Shown piece after piece: positions 25,451 to 34,257 of a stretch of DNA of 64,000 bases; position 1 is the first letter of the stretch; each line of letters opens with the position of its first letter. Below the pieces are notes generated by a model that saw nothing but the letters and a program-made list of their open reading frames with translations, made no database searches and had not been told where the DNA came from. The translations under genes and the position numbers were made by a program. This DNA comes from CAVWTN01 sp963757945 (GTDB lineage Bacteria > Vulcanimicrobiota > Vulcanimicrobiia > Vulcanimicrobiales > Vulcanimicrobiaceae): positions 2,170,001 to 2,234,000 of the forward strand of contig CAVWTN010000002.1 in the NCBI GenBank assembly GCA_963757945.1. The letters run 5' to 3'.

Positions 25451-26789
25451 ATGGGGAATCCCCGGCAAGTGCAGGTCATCGCCGTCGGTGCCGGGATCGC
25501 CGGGCTGAGCGCTGCGCATTTTCTCGCTCGAGCCGGGCTGCGCGTCAAAGTGTTGGAGGCGAGCGGGCGCGTGGGCGGGCGGATGACGACCGACCGCGTG
25601 AACGGCTTTCTGCTCGATCGAGGGGCGCAGTTCTTATCGAGCGAGTACGGCCTGTTGCTCGGGCTCGCCGCCGAGCTTGGGCTGAAGCACAGCGTGGGGC
25701 ACGCGTCGCCTTGGAGCGCGGTCGTGCGGGCTGGAAAGGTGCGGCGCCTGCGCTCCGGCAACCCGTTGCACCTGCTGACGAGCGGGCTCTTGGAACCGTC
25801 CGCGTGCGTTGCGCTCGGACGGCGCAGGCTGGCAGATGCGCCGAGCGCTCAGCTCGCTTGCGCTCAACGACTATAGCCAATGGGCGTCCTTCGATCGCGA
25901 AACCTTCGCTGCGTGGGCGAACAAAGCGCTCGGCCCGGCGGTGACCGAGTATCTCCTCGAACCGATGTTGCACGGCTTCTACTTCCAAGAGCCGGAGGAG
26001 ACGTCGGCTGCGTTAGCGTTGGTGCTGCTCGCCTTCGGATTTCGACGGCAGCGGACGCTCGCGCTCCGCGGCGGGATGGGGACGTTGCCGGAGGCGATGG
26101 CAGCGCGCTTGGATGTCGTGCTCGACTCGCCGGTCGTCGCGCTCGAAAGCGCGAGCAATTCGGTAACGGTCTCCACCGGCACCGCTCGGATGAGCGCAGA
26201 TTACGTGGTTCTCGCCCTTCCCGCGCCGCAGGCAAGACGTCTCTATTCCAGCAGCGACGAGACGACGCGCCGCTTGCTGGCGACCCGCTACAGCTCCAAC
26301 ATCAACGTTGCGTTCATGACGGACGAGCAGTATCGCTTGCCGGCCGAACTGAAGCCTGTCTACGGTCTGCTCGTCCCGCGCAGCGAACGCGGGATCGTCG
26401 CGGGCATCGGCATCGAAACGAACAAGAGCCCGGTGTGTGCGCCGCGGGGAGAGCTGCTCAACGTCATGCTCTCCAACACCGCCTCCGGCGCGATGCTCGT
26501 GCTGGACGACGGCGCCATCGTCGACCGCGTGACGGAAGAGGCCGAAGGACTCTTTCCCGGCTTGGCGGCCCATAGCGAATCGACGCGAGTCTACCGCTGG
26601 AAAGATGCCGAGCCGTACTCTCCGATCGGGCGCGCCGGGGACGTGTTGCAGTACCGGAGCGCGCTTGGTGCGCTGGAGCGCGTCGTCCTGGCCGGTGACT
26701 ATATGAGCATGCCGTTTACTGAAGGCGCGGCGGAGTCGGGGCGCTGGGCAGCTCGACGCATCAGCGGCGGCTGCGCCGGCGTCGATTGA
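25451..26789 (+). pseudogene. FAD-dependent amine oxidase / protoporphyrinogen oxidase-like gene with a frameshift
   Basis: The first frame, starting at ATG 25451 after AGGGGG, gives the FAD-binding N-terminus: IAVGAGIAGLSAAHFLARAG, then VLEASGRVGGRMTTD and the GAQFLSS segment. Homology leaves this frame between about 25795 and 25835 and continues in the +1 frame to 26789 as LWQMRRALSSLA-like sequence, EYLLEPMLHGFYFQEPEE and the closing VVLAGDYMSMPFTEGAAESG. The two halves make one 440-residue enzyme of the HemY/PPO class, which oxidises protoporphyrinogen IX or related substrates. As sequenced it is split. It converges on acetate kinase with a six-base gap. Confidence 0.8.
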
Positions 26790-26795
26790 CCGTCG

Positions 26796-27896
26796 TCAGC
26801 CGCTAGCGGCGACGAAGGCGCTGCGGGCGAGTTGCCAGTTTTCGCGTGCGGTGATGACGTAGCAGGCGACGCGCGCGGCAGCCGCGGAGATGCGGCCCTC
26901 GCCCTTGAGGGCGTCGTTCGCCCCTGCGTCGAGCGTGCCGCCCCATGCGTCCGCGCCGCGCAAGATGGCCGCGCGGATCGAGGGAACGTGCTCGCCGATG
27001 CCGCCGGTGAACGTGATCAGATCGACGCCTTCGAGGGCGGCGATCATCGCGCCGAGCGCCGTGCGTCCGCGCCATTCCAGCACGTCGAGCGCGAGCTTCG
27101 CCGAAGGATCGTCGCCCGCGGCGAGCAACTCGCGCACGTCGCCGCTGCGGCCTCCAGAGATCCCGAACAGGCCCGAGCGACGTTCTAGCGTGTCCTCCAG
27201 GTCGTCCAGCGTCATGCCCATCCGTATGAGGCGCAGGATCACGCCCGGATCGACGGAGCCGCTGCGCGTCGCCATCGGGACCCCTTCGAGCGGCGTGTAG
27301 CCCATCGTCGTGTCGATGCTCGCGCCGTTGCGGACCGCGCACAGCGACGAGCCGCCGCCGAGGTGCAACGTGACGGCGCGCGCCTGCAGCACGTCGAGAC
27401 CGGCCAGTTCGGCGCCGCGGTGCGCGGCGTATTCGTGGCTGAGCCCGTGGAAGCCGATGCGGCGCAGGCCGAAGCGCGAGAGCTCGCGCGGCAGCCCGTA
27501 GGTGAACGCGGGCGGCGTCAACGTGCGATGGAAGGCGCTATCGGCGATCGCGAATTGGCGCAGGCCCGGACGAATGCGCTGCAGCTCCGCGACGACGCGC
27601 AGCGCGGGCCCGGCGTGGAGCGGCGCGTCGCTTGCGACGCGCGCGATCGATGCGAGCGCCTTCTCGTCGAGCACGATCACCGGCGGCATGCCTTGCGGCA
27701 CGCGCACGAAGCGATGCGCGACGATGTCGATATCCGCGCTGAGGGCCGCTTCGAGGAGCGCCGTCCAGCCGTCGCTGCCGCCGGCCGCCGAGGACGTCGG
27801 CACGGGCGGCGCGCCGAGCGGCGGTAGCGGTTCCGCGAGCGCGTATGTCTCGAGCTTGAGCGAGGTCGAGCCCGCGTTGACCGTTAGAACGTGCAC
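26796..27896 (-). CDS. ackA: Acetate kinase
   Basis: A 366-residue ASKHA-fold kinase that interconverts acetyl phosphate + ADP and acetate + ATP. Family motifs are VNAGSTSLKLE at the N-terminus, IGFHGLSHEY, LHLGGGSSLCAVRNGASID, MGYTPLEGVPMATRSGSVDP and ITFTGGIGEHVPSIR. It is slightly shorter than the usual 400 residues. A Pro/Ser-rich loop (about 25-45) replaces part of the N-terminal domain. Together with the phosphoketolase at 20.8 kb it forms a sugar-phosphate to acetate route. It has its own leftward transcription, 63 bases from the FecR protein stop. Confidence 0.93.
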   Translation of the reverse strand: MHVLTVNAGSTSLKLETYALAEPLPPLGAPPVPTSSAAGGSDGWTALLEAALSADIDIVAHRFVRVPQGMPPVIVLDEKALASIARVASDAPLHAGPALRVVAELQRIRPGLRQFAIADSAFHRTLTPPAFTYGLPRELSRFGLRRIGFHGLSHEYAAHRGAELAGLDVLQARAVTLHLGGGSSLCAVRNGASIDTTMGYTPLEGVPMATRSGSVDPGVILRLIRMGMTLDDLEDTLERRSGLFGISGGRSGDVRELLAAGDDPSAKLALDVLEWRGRTALGAMIAALEGVDLITFTGGIGEHVPSIRAAILRGADAWGGTLDAGANDALKGEGRISAAAARVACYVITARENWQLARSAFVAASG

Positions 27897-27959
27897 GAGC
27901 GTTGTTTCGCCGTCGCGCCGGCAGTCGCTTGTGCGGCCGCCGGCGCGTGGCAGATTCGG

Positions 27960-30900
27960 CTAGAGGACGGGCCCGTTACGGGTTGTGGGGCTCGTGTTCC
28001 GCGTTCCGGTCGAGATGGTGACCGGGATCGTCAGATGGTTCCCGAGCGTATCGGAGATCGTGAGGATCGTCGAGCCGTTCTTCAACGCGGTAACCGTGAG
28101 TTGTGCGCTGCCCGGGCCGGAGCTTGCAAGCGTCGCGGTCGCAACGTTGGGATTCGAGTTCGCGAGCGTGAACGTGCCGGTGTAGCCCGCTTCGACGAGC
28201 GAGATCGTCCGCGCACCATTCGCGGCACCGAGACTCAGCGCGAGACGCGCCGCGCTAGCCGCGATCTTGCTCGACTGCGTGGGAGCGCCCAACGTCTCAC
28301 CAGCGCGCAACCCGATCGGAGAGAAGCGGCGACGGCGCTTGGAGGCCGGGGAGGCGGAAGTCTCAATCGTGATCGTTGGATGGGCCGTCTGAGTACCGCC
28401 ATCGTTAACCGTCACCGGGCAGCTAAGCGGCCCCGTGAACGGTGCAACTGCGATGATCGTGATTGTAAACGCGCCCGAAATGCCAGTTCCGGTGCCGGTG
28501 ACGGTGGCTGCTGACAGGGCCGCGATGCCGTCGCACGGCGACGGCTCGTCGAACGACGCATTGAACGTCGGGTTGAACGGATCGAAAGCCGTAAGTGTGG
28601 CTGGACTTGCCGTGACATCTACATTGGACGCCGTTAGCGGCCCGGCGGTGACGGTGACGGGGATGTCCTGGCTTAGTGAACCGCCGGTAACATGGACAGT
28701 CGTCGTGCCGGCTGTCACCCCGCTGACGGTGAACGAGGTCGGGTTGCCCCCAGGTATGCTTCCGAAGCTGACGATGCCGGTCGGCGAACTTGATGCGGCG
28801 AACGAGCCGCCATAGTACGTTTCGCTTGCATTCACGGTGAACGACGGGCTGCTATTCGAGATCGTCGCCGAGGCCGGACTAACGCCGATCGCTTGTTGGA
28901 CGGTAATCAACGCTGAGTCGGAGTCACCGTGGTCATCAGTTACCTTAGCAGAGCAATTGCCCGCCGCGATGCCTTGCAACGTGAAGCTTGCGGACGCGCC
29001 GGACCCACCGCCGCCTGTTACCGTTTTCGTTGGTGTTGAGGTCGATACGACGGCGCCGCATTTCGAGAGGTCCAGCGTAATTTGTCCGGAGTAGTATGGC
29101 TCAGTTGCTGGCAGCGTGGCGGTCGGAGTCGAAAACGTCAGGTTGTCGATGTTAAGCTTCCCCAGTACCGTGACGCCGAGGGTCGCGTTTGGGGGAGACC
29201 CGTCGGAAACCGTGATCGTCGTATTGCCCGGCGCGGTTGCCGTTACGGTGAATGGCGCCGAGGCCTGACCGGTCACCGAGCCCGGGTTGATAGAGACGTT
29301 CCCCGGAGCGCTTGCGGTGAATGTGCCGTTGAAGAACGATTCGCTTGCGGTGAGGGTGAACGACTGGGGCGACGGGTAGAGGTGGATCGTCTGCGCCGAA
29401 GGCGGGCTGATGTTCAACCCGCCGGATGCGCTTATCGTGATGCTAACCGTCGCTTTCTGGCCATGGTCGTCGGTCACATCGGCGCTGCACATGCCTGCGC
29501 TAAGCGGTGTCACCGTGAAGCTTGCGGACGCACTCGAGGTATCGCCGCCGCTCACCGTCTTGGAAGTCGCGTCGAAACTTGCGACGCTGCCGCAGCCTGA
29601 CGGCGTGACCGTGATCGCATGGGAATAATAGGGCTCGGAAGCCTTCAGCGTCAGGTTCGAATTCGTGATGTTGTTTGCAGTGAGAGAGCCCACGACCGTC
29701 ACCGGGATCGTCGCCGATCCCCCCGATCCATCGGAGATCGTCACGGTCGTCTGTCCACCGTTGGACGCGCCCCCTGCGGCGCTGATGGTGAACGTTGCGG
29801 GAGAACCCGCCTTGGAGGCGCTTCCGACATTCACAATGTTCGAGGGCGAACTCGATCCGGTAAATGTCCCGGCATAGTTTGCCTCGGTGGCCGTCGCCGT
29901 AAAGGATGTCGGGCTGCCCGAAAAGTTAATCGTTTGTGTCGTGTTCGGCGTGACGCTGAGCGTACCGGCCGAGACATGAATCGTAACGGTTTGTGCTGTG
30001 CTATGGTCGTCCGCAACGGTTGCTGTGCACGTTCCCGCGGCGATTGCGGTTGCAGTGATATTCACGCTGGAAGCTGGTCCGCCGGGCGCGGTTTGGGTCA
30101 GCGGCGCGAGGCTTGCGACAGCGCCGCAACCTGACGGCGCAACAGTAATCGTGCCCGAGTAATAAGGCTCGGAGGCCGTAATCGTACCCGTCGTCGCAAT
30201 CGTTAGCGTTGTTGGGGCGACGGTAAACGTACCGTTGACCGTGGCATTGAGAAAACTCTGATGGAGGTTCTGATCCGAAATGACGATCGTTGCGGTGCCC
30301 GCGCTTACGCCCTTCACGGTGAACGTCGCAGGTTGGCCGCCGGAGACGTTGGCCGAAGCTGGGCTCACCGTAGCGACACCAGGGGCTCCGCTACTTGCAG
30401 TTATCTGGCCCGTATAATTCGACTCGGACACGGTGAACGTGGTTGTTGCGCCGACCGTGATTGGAGGCAGGAGAGATGGGGTGACCGTGAGGCTGCCCGA
30501 AGAGACTGCGACGGTCGCCGTCGTCGTTTGTGCCGGCGCATTACTATCGGTGAAGGTCAACGTCGCGACGCCGCTGCTGACGGGAGAAACCGTAAAGGAG
30601 GCGCTGGGGCCGCTGCCGCTCGAGGGCGAGACCGTGACGATTCCGGCCGGCGCGGCCACGACTGATATCGAGCCCGTGTAGTTTGATTCGTTGGCGGCGA
30701 TGGTGCCGCTTGCGCCGCCGAGAGTCAACGCGAGATTTGCCGGACTTGCCGCGAGCTTACCGTGCGGGATCGGCGTTGCTGATGGCGTCGGCGTTGGGGA
30801 CGATCCGCTGCCTCCGCCGCCGTGGCCGCCCGCGGCTGCTGCGAGCAGGCCGAGGCCTGCGATGACGCCCAGGGCGCCGCCGCCTCCGCCGCCGCCGGTG

Positions 30901-31562
30901 TGCGGGGCCTCGGGTAGCGGGACCTGATGGGCCTCGGCGTCCGCGATGACCGCGGGCTCGGGGCATTCGAGCGGGGCGAGCCCCGGATCGACCGTCTTGA
31001 GCAGCACTGCCGTCTCGGCGCCCGTCTTATCGAGCGTGTAGGCCTGTCCCGCGGATGCGCTGATGCCGCCGCCCGTGCGCACTTCGCCCTTGTAGACCGC
31101 GAGCACGGTCGCGCCGGCATCGTCGCGCGCAACGCTGAAAATCACGGGCCCCGTGGCGGTCGTGAGCGTGACGCCGGACGTGACGCCGACTTGCCCCGAT
31201 GACGCGACGACGCACAGCCCGCCTTGCGTGAGGTCGAGCGTCAGGCCGCCGTCCGTGCGCAGCACGCGCGCGGCGGTCGAAGGGCCCAAGCGCACGCGCG
31301 CCAGATCGGCGAGCGCGATATCCGCGAGCGAGCTGGGCGACGTCTTGAGCGTATCGCCGTCGCGCATTCTCTGCGCCGTGGAGACGTCGTGCTCTTGACC
31401 GGTCGCAGGCTTGACGGAGAGCGTCCCCTTCGTCTTGCTGACCACGGGAACCACGGGCGCGCCGACGGCGCCCCCTAATGTCGTGAGGACAAACGCAAGG
31501 GCGACGGCGGCGCCAAGTGTGCGCCGGAACCGATCGCGGGCGAAAAAACTAGGAGTCGGAAT
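27960..31562 (-). CDS. Large secreted FecR-domain protein with tandem Ig-like repeats; ATT start
   Basis: Read from an ATT at 31562 the protein has 1200 residues. Residues 1-36 are a signal peptide (IPTPSFFARDRFRRT, then a hydrophobic core). A FecR-like domain follows (about 37-170), then a Gly-rich hydrophobic stretch (GGGALGVIAGLGLLAAAAGG, about 225-246) and a Pro/Thr linker. The remaining 900 residues are about ten Ig-like units that start with an E-x-x-Y-(S/T)-G word. The only ordinary start codon, GTG at 31454, would remove the signal peptide. It is divergent from a TPR gene and has a shorter paralogue at 32752-34257. Function is unknown; the layout suggests a surface or periplasmic filament. 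Confidence 0.8.
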   Translation of the reverse strand: MPTPSFFARDRFRRTLGAAVALAFVLTTLGGAVGAPVVPVVSKTKGTLSVKPATGQEHDVSTAQRMRDGDTLKTSPSSLADIALADLARVRLGPSTAARVLRTDGGLTLDLTQGGLCVVASSGQVGVTSGVTLTTATGPVIFSVARDDAGATVLAVYKGEVRTGGGISASAGQAYTLDKTGAETAVLLKTVDPGLAPLECPEPAVIADAEAHQVPLPEAPHTGGGGGGGALGVIAGLGLLAAAAGGHGGGGSGSSPTPTPSATPIPHGKLAASPANLALTLGGASGTIAANESNYTGSISVVAAPAGIVTVSPSSGSGPSASFTVSPVSSGVATLTFTDSNAPAQTTTATVAVSSGSLTVTPSLLPPITVGATTTFTVSESNYTGQITASSGAPGVATVSPASANVSGGQPATFTVKGVSAGTATIVISDQNLHQSFLNATVNGTFTVAPTTLTIATTGTITASEPYYSGTITVAPSGCGAVASLAPLTQTAPGGPASSVNITATAIAAGTCTATVADDHSTAQTVTIHVSAGTLSVTPNTTQTINFSGSPTSFTATATEANYAGTFTGSSSPSNIVNVGSASKAGSPATFTISAAGGASNGGQTTVTISDGSGGSATIPVTVVGSLTANNITNSNLTLKASEPYYSHAITVTPSGCGSVASFDATSKTVSGGDTSSASASFTVTPLSAGMCSADVTDDHGQKATVSITISASGGLNISPPSAQTIHLYPSPQSFTLTASESFFNGTFTASAPGNVSINPGSVTGQASAPFTVTATAPGNTTITVSDGSPPNATLGVTVLGKLNIDNLTFSTPTATLPATEPYYSGQITLDLSKCGAVVSTSTPTKTVTGGGGSGASASFTLQGIAAGNCSAKVTDDHGDSDSALITVQQAIGVSPASATISNSSPSFTVNASETYYGGSFAASSSPTGIVSFGSIPGGNPTSFTVSGVTAGTTTVHVTGGSLSQDIPVTVTAGPLTASNVDVTASPATLTAFDPFNPTFNASFDEPSPCDGIAALSAATVTGTGTGISGAFTITIIAVAPFTGPLSCPVTVNDGGTQTAHPTITIETSASPASKRRRRFSPIGLRAGETLGAPTQSSKIAASAARLALSLGAANGARTISLVEAGYTGTFTLANSNPNVATATLASSGPGSAQLTVTALKNGSTILTISDTLGNHLTIPVTISTGTRNTSPTTRNGPVL

Positions 31563-31573
31563 GGGAAGCTCCT
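31560..31573 (-). promoter_or_regulatory. Ribosome binding site and ATT start codon of the large FecR protein
   Basis: On the minus strand AGGAG (31569-31573) is followed by six bases and ATT (31560-31562). The triplet TAG, in frame, overlaps the AGGAG, so the protein cannot start further upstream in this frame. The next possible standard start lies 108 bases downstream, after the signal peptide. The paralogue shows the same arrangement. Confidence 0.65.
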
Positions 31574-31585
31574 AAGCCATGGACC

Positions 31586-32740
31586 ATGGGCCACAAGACG
31601 TGCGTCCACGCTTGTTACGTCACGCTTGCGCTGGTCCTTTCTAGCGCACTCCCGTCTAGCGCGGCTTCTTCTCCGAAAGTCCCGGCGCCGAAGGCGACTC
31701 GCCCCATTTTGGCGCCCGCGCTGCCTCCTGCGCCCGAGAGCGGCTCGCAACGCTCGCTCGAAAGTTACCGCGCCGGGGTCGCCGCGCAGAACGCCGGCAA
31801 GCTCGATGTCGCCGAACGCGCGTTCCTGGCGGGCGAACGCTTCGATCCGACGCTCGCCGAAAACTACCTCGCGCTTTCGGATTTGTACGTGCGGCGCGGC
31901 GATCTGAAAGGGGCGGAGAGCCAGCTGCGCACGGTCGCCGCGTTTCATCCATCGTTGCAACTCGTCCACTACAAACTCGCGGAAGTGCAACACCGGCGCA
32001 AGCTCGATGCGCTCGCGGTCGCAAACTACGATGCGGAGTTACGCCTCTCGCCGGATTTCCGCCCGGCGATCGAAGGGCGTGACGTCGCGTTGCGCGCGCT
32101 CAACGCATCCCAACCGCCGCCGAGCGGGAAGCCGGGTTCCCAGGTAGCGGCTACCGTCGCGCCCGATCTGATCGTCGACGCGCGGAGTTACTTGCTCGGC
32201 GAAGCGGATGACTTTAACTTCACGCGCGCCCTGCCGCCGCCGTACGCGTCATCGGATCCCGAGGTGCTGGGGAAGGCACTGCGGTCGAATCCGTCCGTCG
32301 GCGATGCGCTCGCGATCGGCTCGGCCGCGATGCAGACGGGGCGCTTCGATTTGGCCGGGCGGGCTTTCGACTATGCCTCGCGCACCGGACCGCGCGATTG
32401 GCACGGTCCGTTCCTCAGCGGCCTCGTCGCGCGGATCGCGGGCGACCCCGTCATGGCGCGCGAGCTGTTCGCGCAAGCGCTCGCGCGCGAGGAACGGCCG
32501 GAGGCGCTCGTTTCGCTCGCCCTCCTCGATCTTGAAGCAGGCGATCTCACGCGCGCGAGCGAGCAGGTGCGGCGCGCCGTCGTCCTTGCGCCCACCTACG
32601 AGCCCGCGCTGTTTTCCGCCGGGATGATCGCCTTGATTCGTTCCGAGCCGGCCGACGCGGCCCGCGCGCTCGCGGCGGCGCTCGCGCTCAAGACCGCGCC
32701 CGAGCGGACGGCGTTCTTCCTTTCGGCCGTCCGCCGCTGA
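31586..32740 (+). CDS. Exported TPR-repeat protein
   Basis: A 384-residue protein with a signal peptide (HACYVTLALVLSSALPSSAA), a Pro-rich spacer, and TPR-like helical pairs at about residues 50-165 (GVAAQNAGKLDVAERAFLAG, NYLALSDLYVRRGDLKGAES) and 225-380. TPR arrays bind other proteins. It is divergent from the large FecR gene, the two start codons being only 23 bases apart, and converges on the second FecR gene with 11 bases between stops. This sandwich suggests it works with the FecR proteins, perhaps in export or assembly. No ribosome site precedes the ATG. Confidence 0.82.
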   Translation: MGHKTCVHACYVTLALVLSSALPSSAASSPKVPAPKATRPILAPALPPAPESGSQRSLESYRAGVAAQNAGKLDVAERAFLAGERFDPTLAENYLALSDLYVRRGDLKGAESQLRTVAAFHPSLQLVHYKLAEVQHRRKLDALAVANYDAELRLSPDFRPAIEGRDVALRALNASQPPPSGKPGSQVAATVAPDLIVDARSYLLGEADDFNFTRALPPPYASSDPEVLGKALRSNPSVGDALAIGSAAMQTGRFDLAGRAFDYASRTGPRDWHGPFLSGLVARIAGDPVMARELFAQALAREERPEALVSLALLDLEAGDLTRASEQVRRAVVLAPTYEPALFSAGMIALIRSEPADAARALAAALALKTAPERTAFFLSAVRR

Positions 32741-32751
32741 CGCGAGGCCGG

Positions 32752-34257
32752 CTATTGCGCTCCCCGGCGGCGGAGCGTGCCGAAGCTTCGCCATGAAACG
32801 GTGAGCTGGACCGTCGCGCTGTTTCCGTGCGCGTCGGCAACGGTGATGAGCGTGGTTCCCTGCGTCTGCGGCGCCAGGATCAATTGCGCGAGACCGGGCC
32901 CCGCGGTGGCGAGCGTTGCCCTCGCGACGGCGGGCCGCGAGTTCGCGAGCGTGAACGCACCGGAGTAGCCCGCCTCGACGATCGAGACCGTGCGCACGCC
33001 CTCGCCCGCGCGTAGCGTCAGGAGCGTGTCGCTCAGCGCGATCTTGCCGGCCGGGGCGTGCGCCAGAGCCGCAAGTTCCTCGGGTAACACGCCGATCGGA
33101 GCATACGTGCGGCGGACGGCCCGAACTTGCTGGGGCGTGTCCGTCGGCGTCTGGGTCGGTGTATCGGTCGGCGCCGGCGTAGGCGGCTCCGTTGGAGGCG
33201 CCGTCGGCGGCTCCGTCGGCGGCAGTGTCGGCGGCTGCGTAGGCGGTTGTGTAGGCGGCTGCGTGGGCGGCTGCGTAGGCGGTTGTGTCGGCGGCTCGGT
33301 CGGCGTTGGCGTCGGCGGTAGCGTCGGCGGCCGCGTGGGCGGGCGCGTGGGCGCTTTCGTCGGCGTGCGCGTGGGGGTCGGCGTCGTTCCCGGCGCCTGC
33401 GTGGGCTTCGCGGTCGGCTGGGGGGACGGCGTGGGCCGCGGCGTCGGCGCGGAGCTGGGCTTTGCGGTTGGGCCGGGCTCGGGCTGCGTCGAGGGGGCCG
33501 GATTCGAAGGCGACGAACCGCCGCCGCCGCCCTTGCCCCCGGCCGCGGCGGCGACGAGGCCAAGGCCTGCGATGATGCCGAGCGCGCCGCCCCCTCCGCC
33601 TCCCGATGAAGACGAGGCACCGATATGCTCCGCCTCCGCGACCACGGATTCGTCGGGGCATTCGAGCGCGGCCAGGCTCGCCGCCACGGCGGAGAACGGC
33701 ATGCCGCTCTCGGCGCCCGCCGCCGAGAGCTTGTAGGCGTGGCCCGCGCGGCCGGTGAGCTCGCTCCCGGTGTGCACCTCGCCCCGGTACACCGCGAGCA
33801 CGGTGGCGCCGGCCTCGTTGCGGGCGAACGTGAAGATCGCCGGGGCCGTCGCGCTCGCGACGATCGTGCCGGCGCTGACCGCGGCATGCCCCCCGCTCGC
33901 GACCACGCAAAGCTCGCCCTGCGTCAGATCGAACGTCAGACCCCCGTCGGTTCGCAGCACGTGAGCCGACGTTTCCGGCCCCATGCGCACGCGCGTGAAA
34001 CCGGCGAGCGACGCCTCGGCGAGCGAATCCGCCGAGGTCCGAAGCGTATCGCCTTCCTTCGTCCTCTGTGCCGTCGCGACGGTGTGCTCTCGCCCGGTCG
34101 CGGGCGTAACGAAGAGCGTCCCCCGGATTTTGCCGACGATGGGGACGACGGGTTCGCCTCTAGCTCCAACTACCTCAGAAAGAACGAAACCGAGTGCGAC
34201 GGCGGCTGCGAACGTGCGCCGGAAGTCGTCACGATCGAAGGAGTGCGGTTTCGGAAT
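32752..34257 (-). CDS. Secreted FecR-domain protein with a Pro-Pro-Thr repeat stalk; ATT start
   Basis: Read from an ATT at 34257 the protein has 501 residues and parallels the large FecR protein: signal peptide (IPKPHSFDRDDFRRT then a hydrophobic core), FecR domain (about 38-175), Gly-rich hydrophobic stretch (GGALGIIAGLGLVAAAAGG), a stalk of about 130 residues dominated by PPTQ/PPTE/PPTL repeats, and one C-terminal Ig-like domain (VEAGYSGAFTLANSRPAVAR) related to the last unit of its paralogue. The first standard start codon in frame is a GTG deep inside the FecR domain, so ATT is the only start that gives a whole protein. Probably cell-surface; function unknown. Confidence 0.8.
   Translation of the reverse strand: MPKPHSFDRDDFRRTFAAAVALGFVLSEVVGARGEPVVPIVGKIRGTLFVTPATGREHTVATAQRTKEGDTLRTSADSLAEASLAGFTRVRMGPETSAHVLRTDGGLTFDLTQGELCVVASGGHAAVSAGTIVASATAPAIFTFARNEAGATVLAVYRGEVHTGSELTGRAGHAYKLSAAGAESGMPFSAVAASLAALECPDESVVAEAEHIGASSSSGGGGGGALGIIAGLGLVAAAAGGKGGGGGSSPSNPAPSTQPEPGPTAKPSSAPTPRPTPSPQPTAKPTQAPGTTPTPTRTPTKAPTRPPTRPPTLPPTPTPTEPPTQPPTQPPTQPPTQPPTQPPTLPPTEPPTAPPTEPPTPAPTDTPTQTPTDTPQQVRAVRRTYAPIGVLPEELAALAHAPAGKIALSDTLLTLRAGEGVRTVSIVEAGYSGAFTLANSRPAVARATLATAGPGLAQLILAPQTQGTTLITVADAHGNSATVQLTVSWRSFGTLRRRGAQ
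33158..33366. repeat. Short tandem repeats encoding the Pro-Pro-Thr stalk
   Basis: On the plus strand 12-base units of the form GGCGGCTGCGTA / GGCGGTTGTGTA recur, most regular at about 33230-33295, with six-base sub-units around them. They encode PPTQ repeats on the minus strand. Such arrays can change length by slippage, altering stalk length without breaking the frame because the period is a multiple of three. Confidence 0.8.

Noticed and set aside
31443..31454. GTG at 31454 as the start of the large FecR protein
   Set aside because: It lies after the hydrophobic signal peptide and would leave a cytoplasmic protein; the upstream in-frame sequence is homologous to the leader of the paralogue.
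33127..33321. Possible CRISPR array in the regularly repeated region near 33.2 kb
   Set aside because: Repeats are 6-12 bases without spacers and encode Pro-Pro-Thr in frame; this is a protein repeat.
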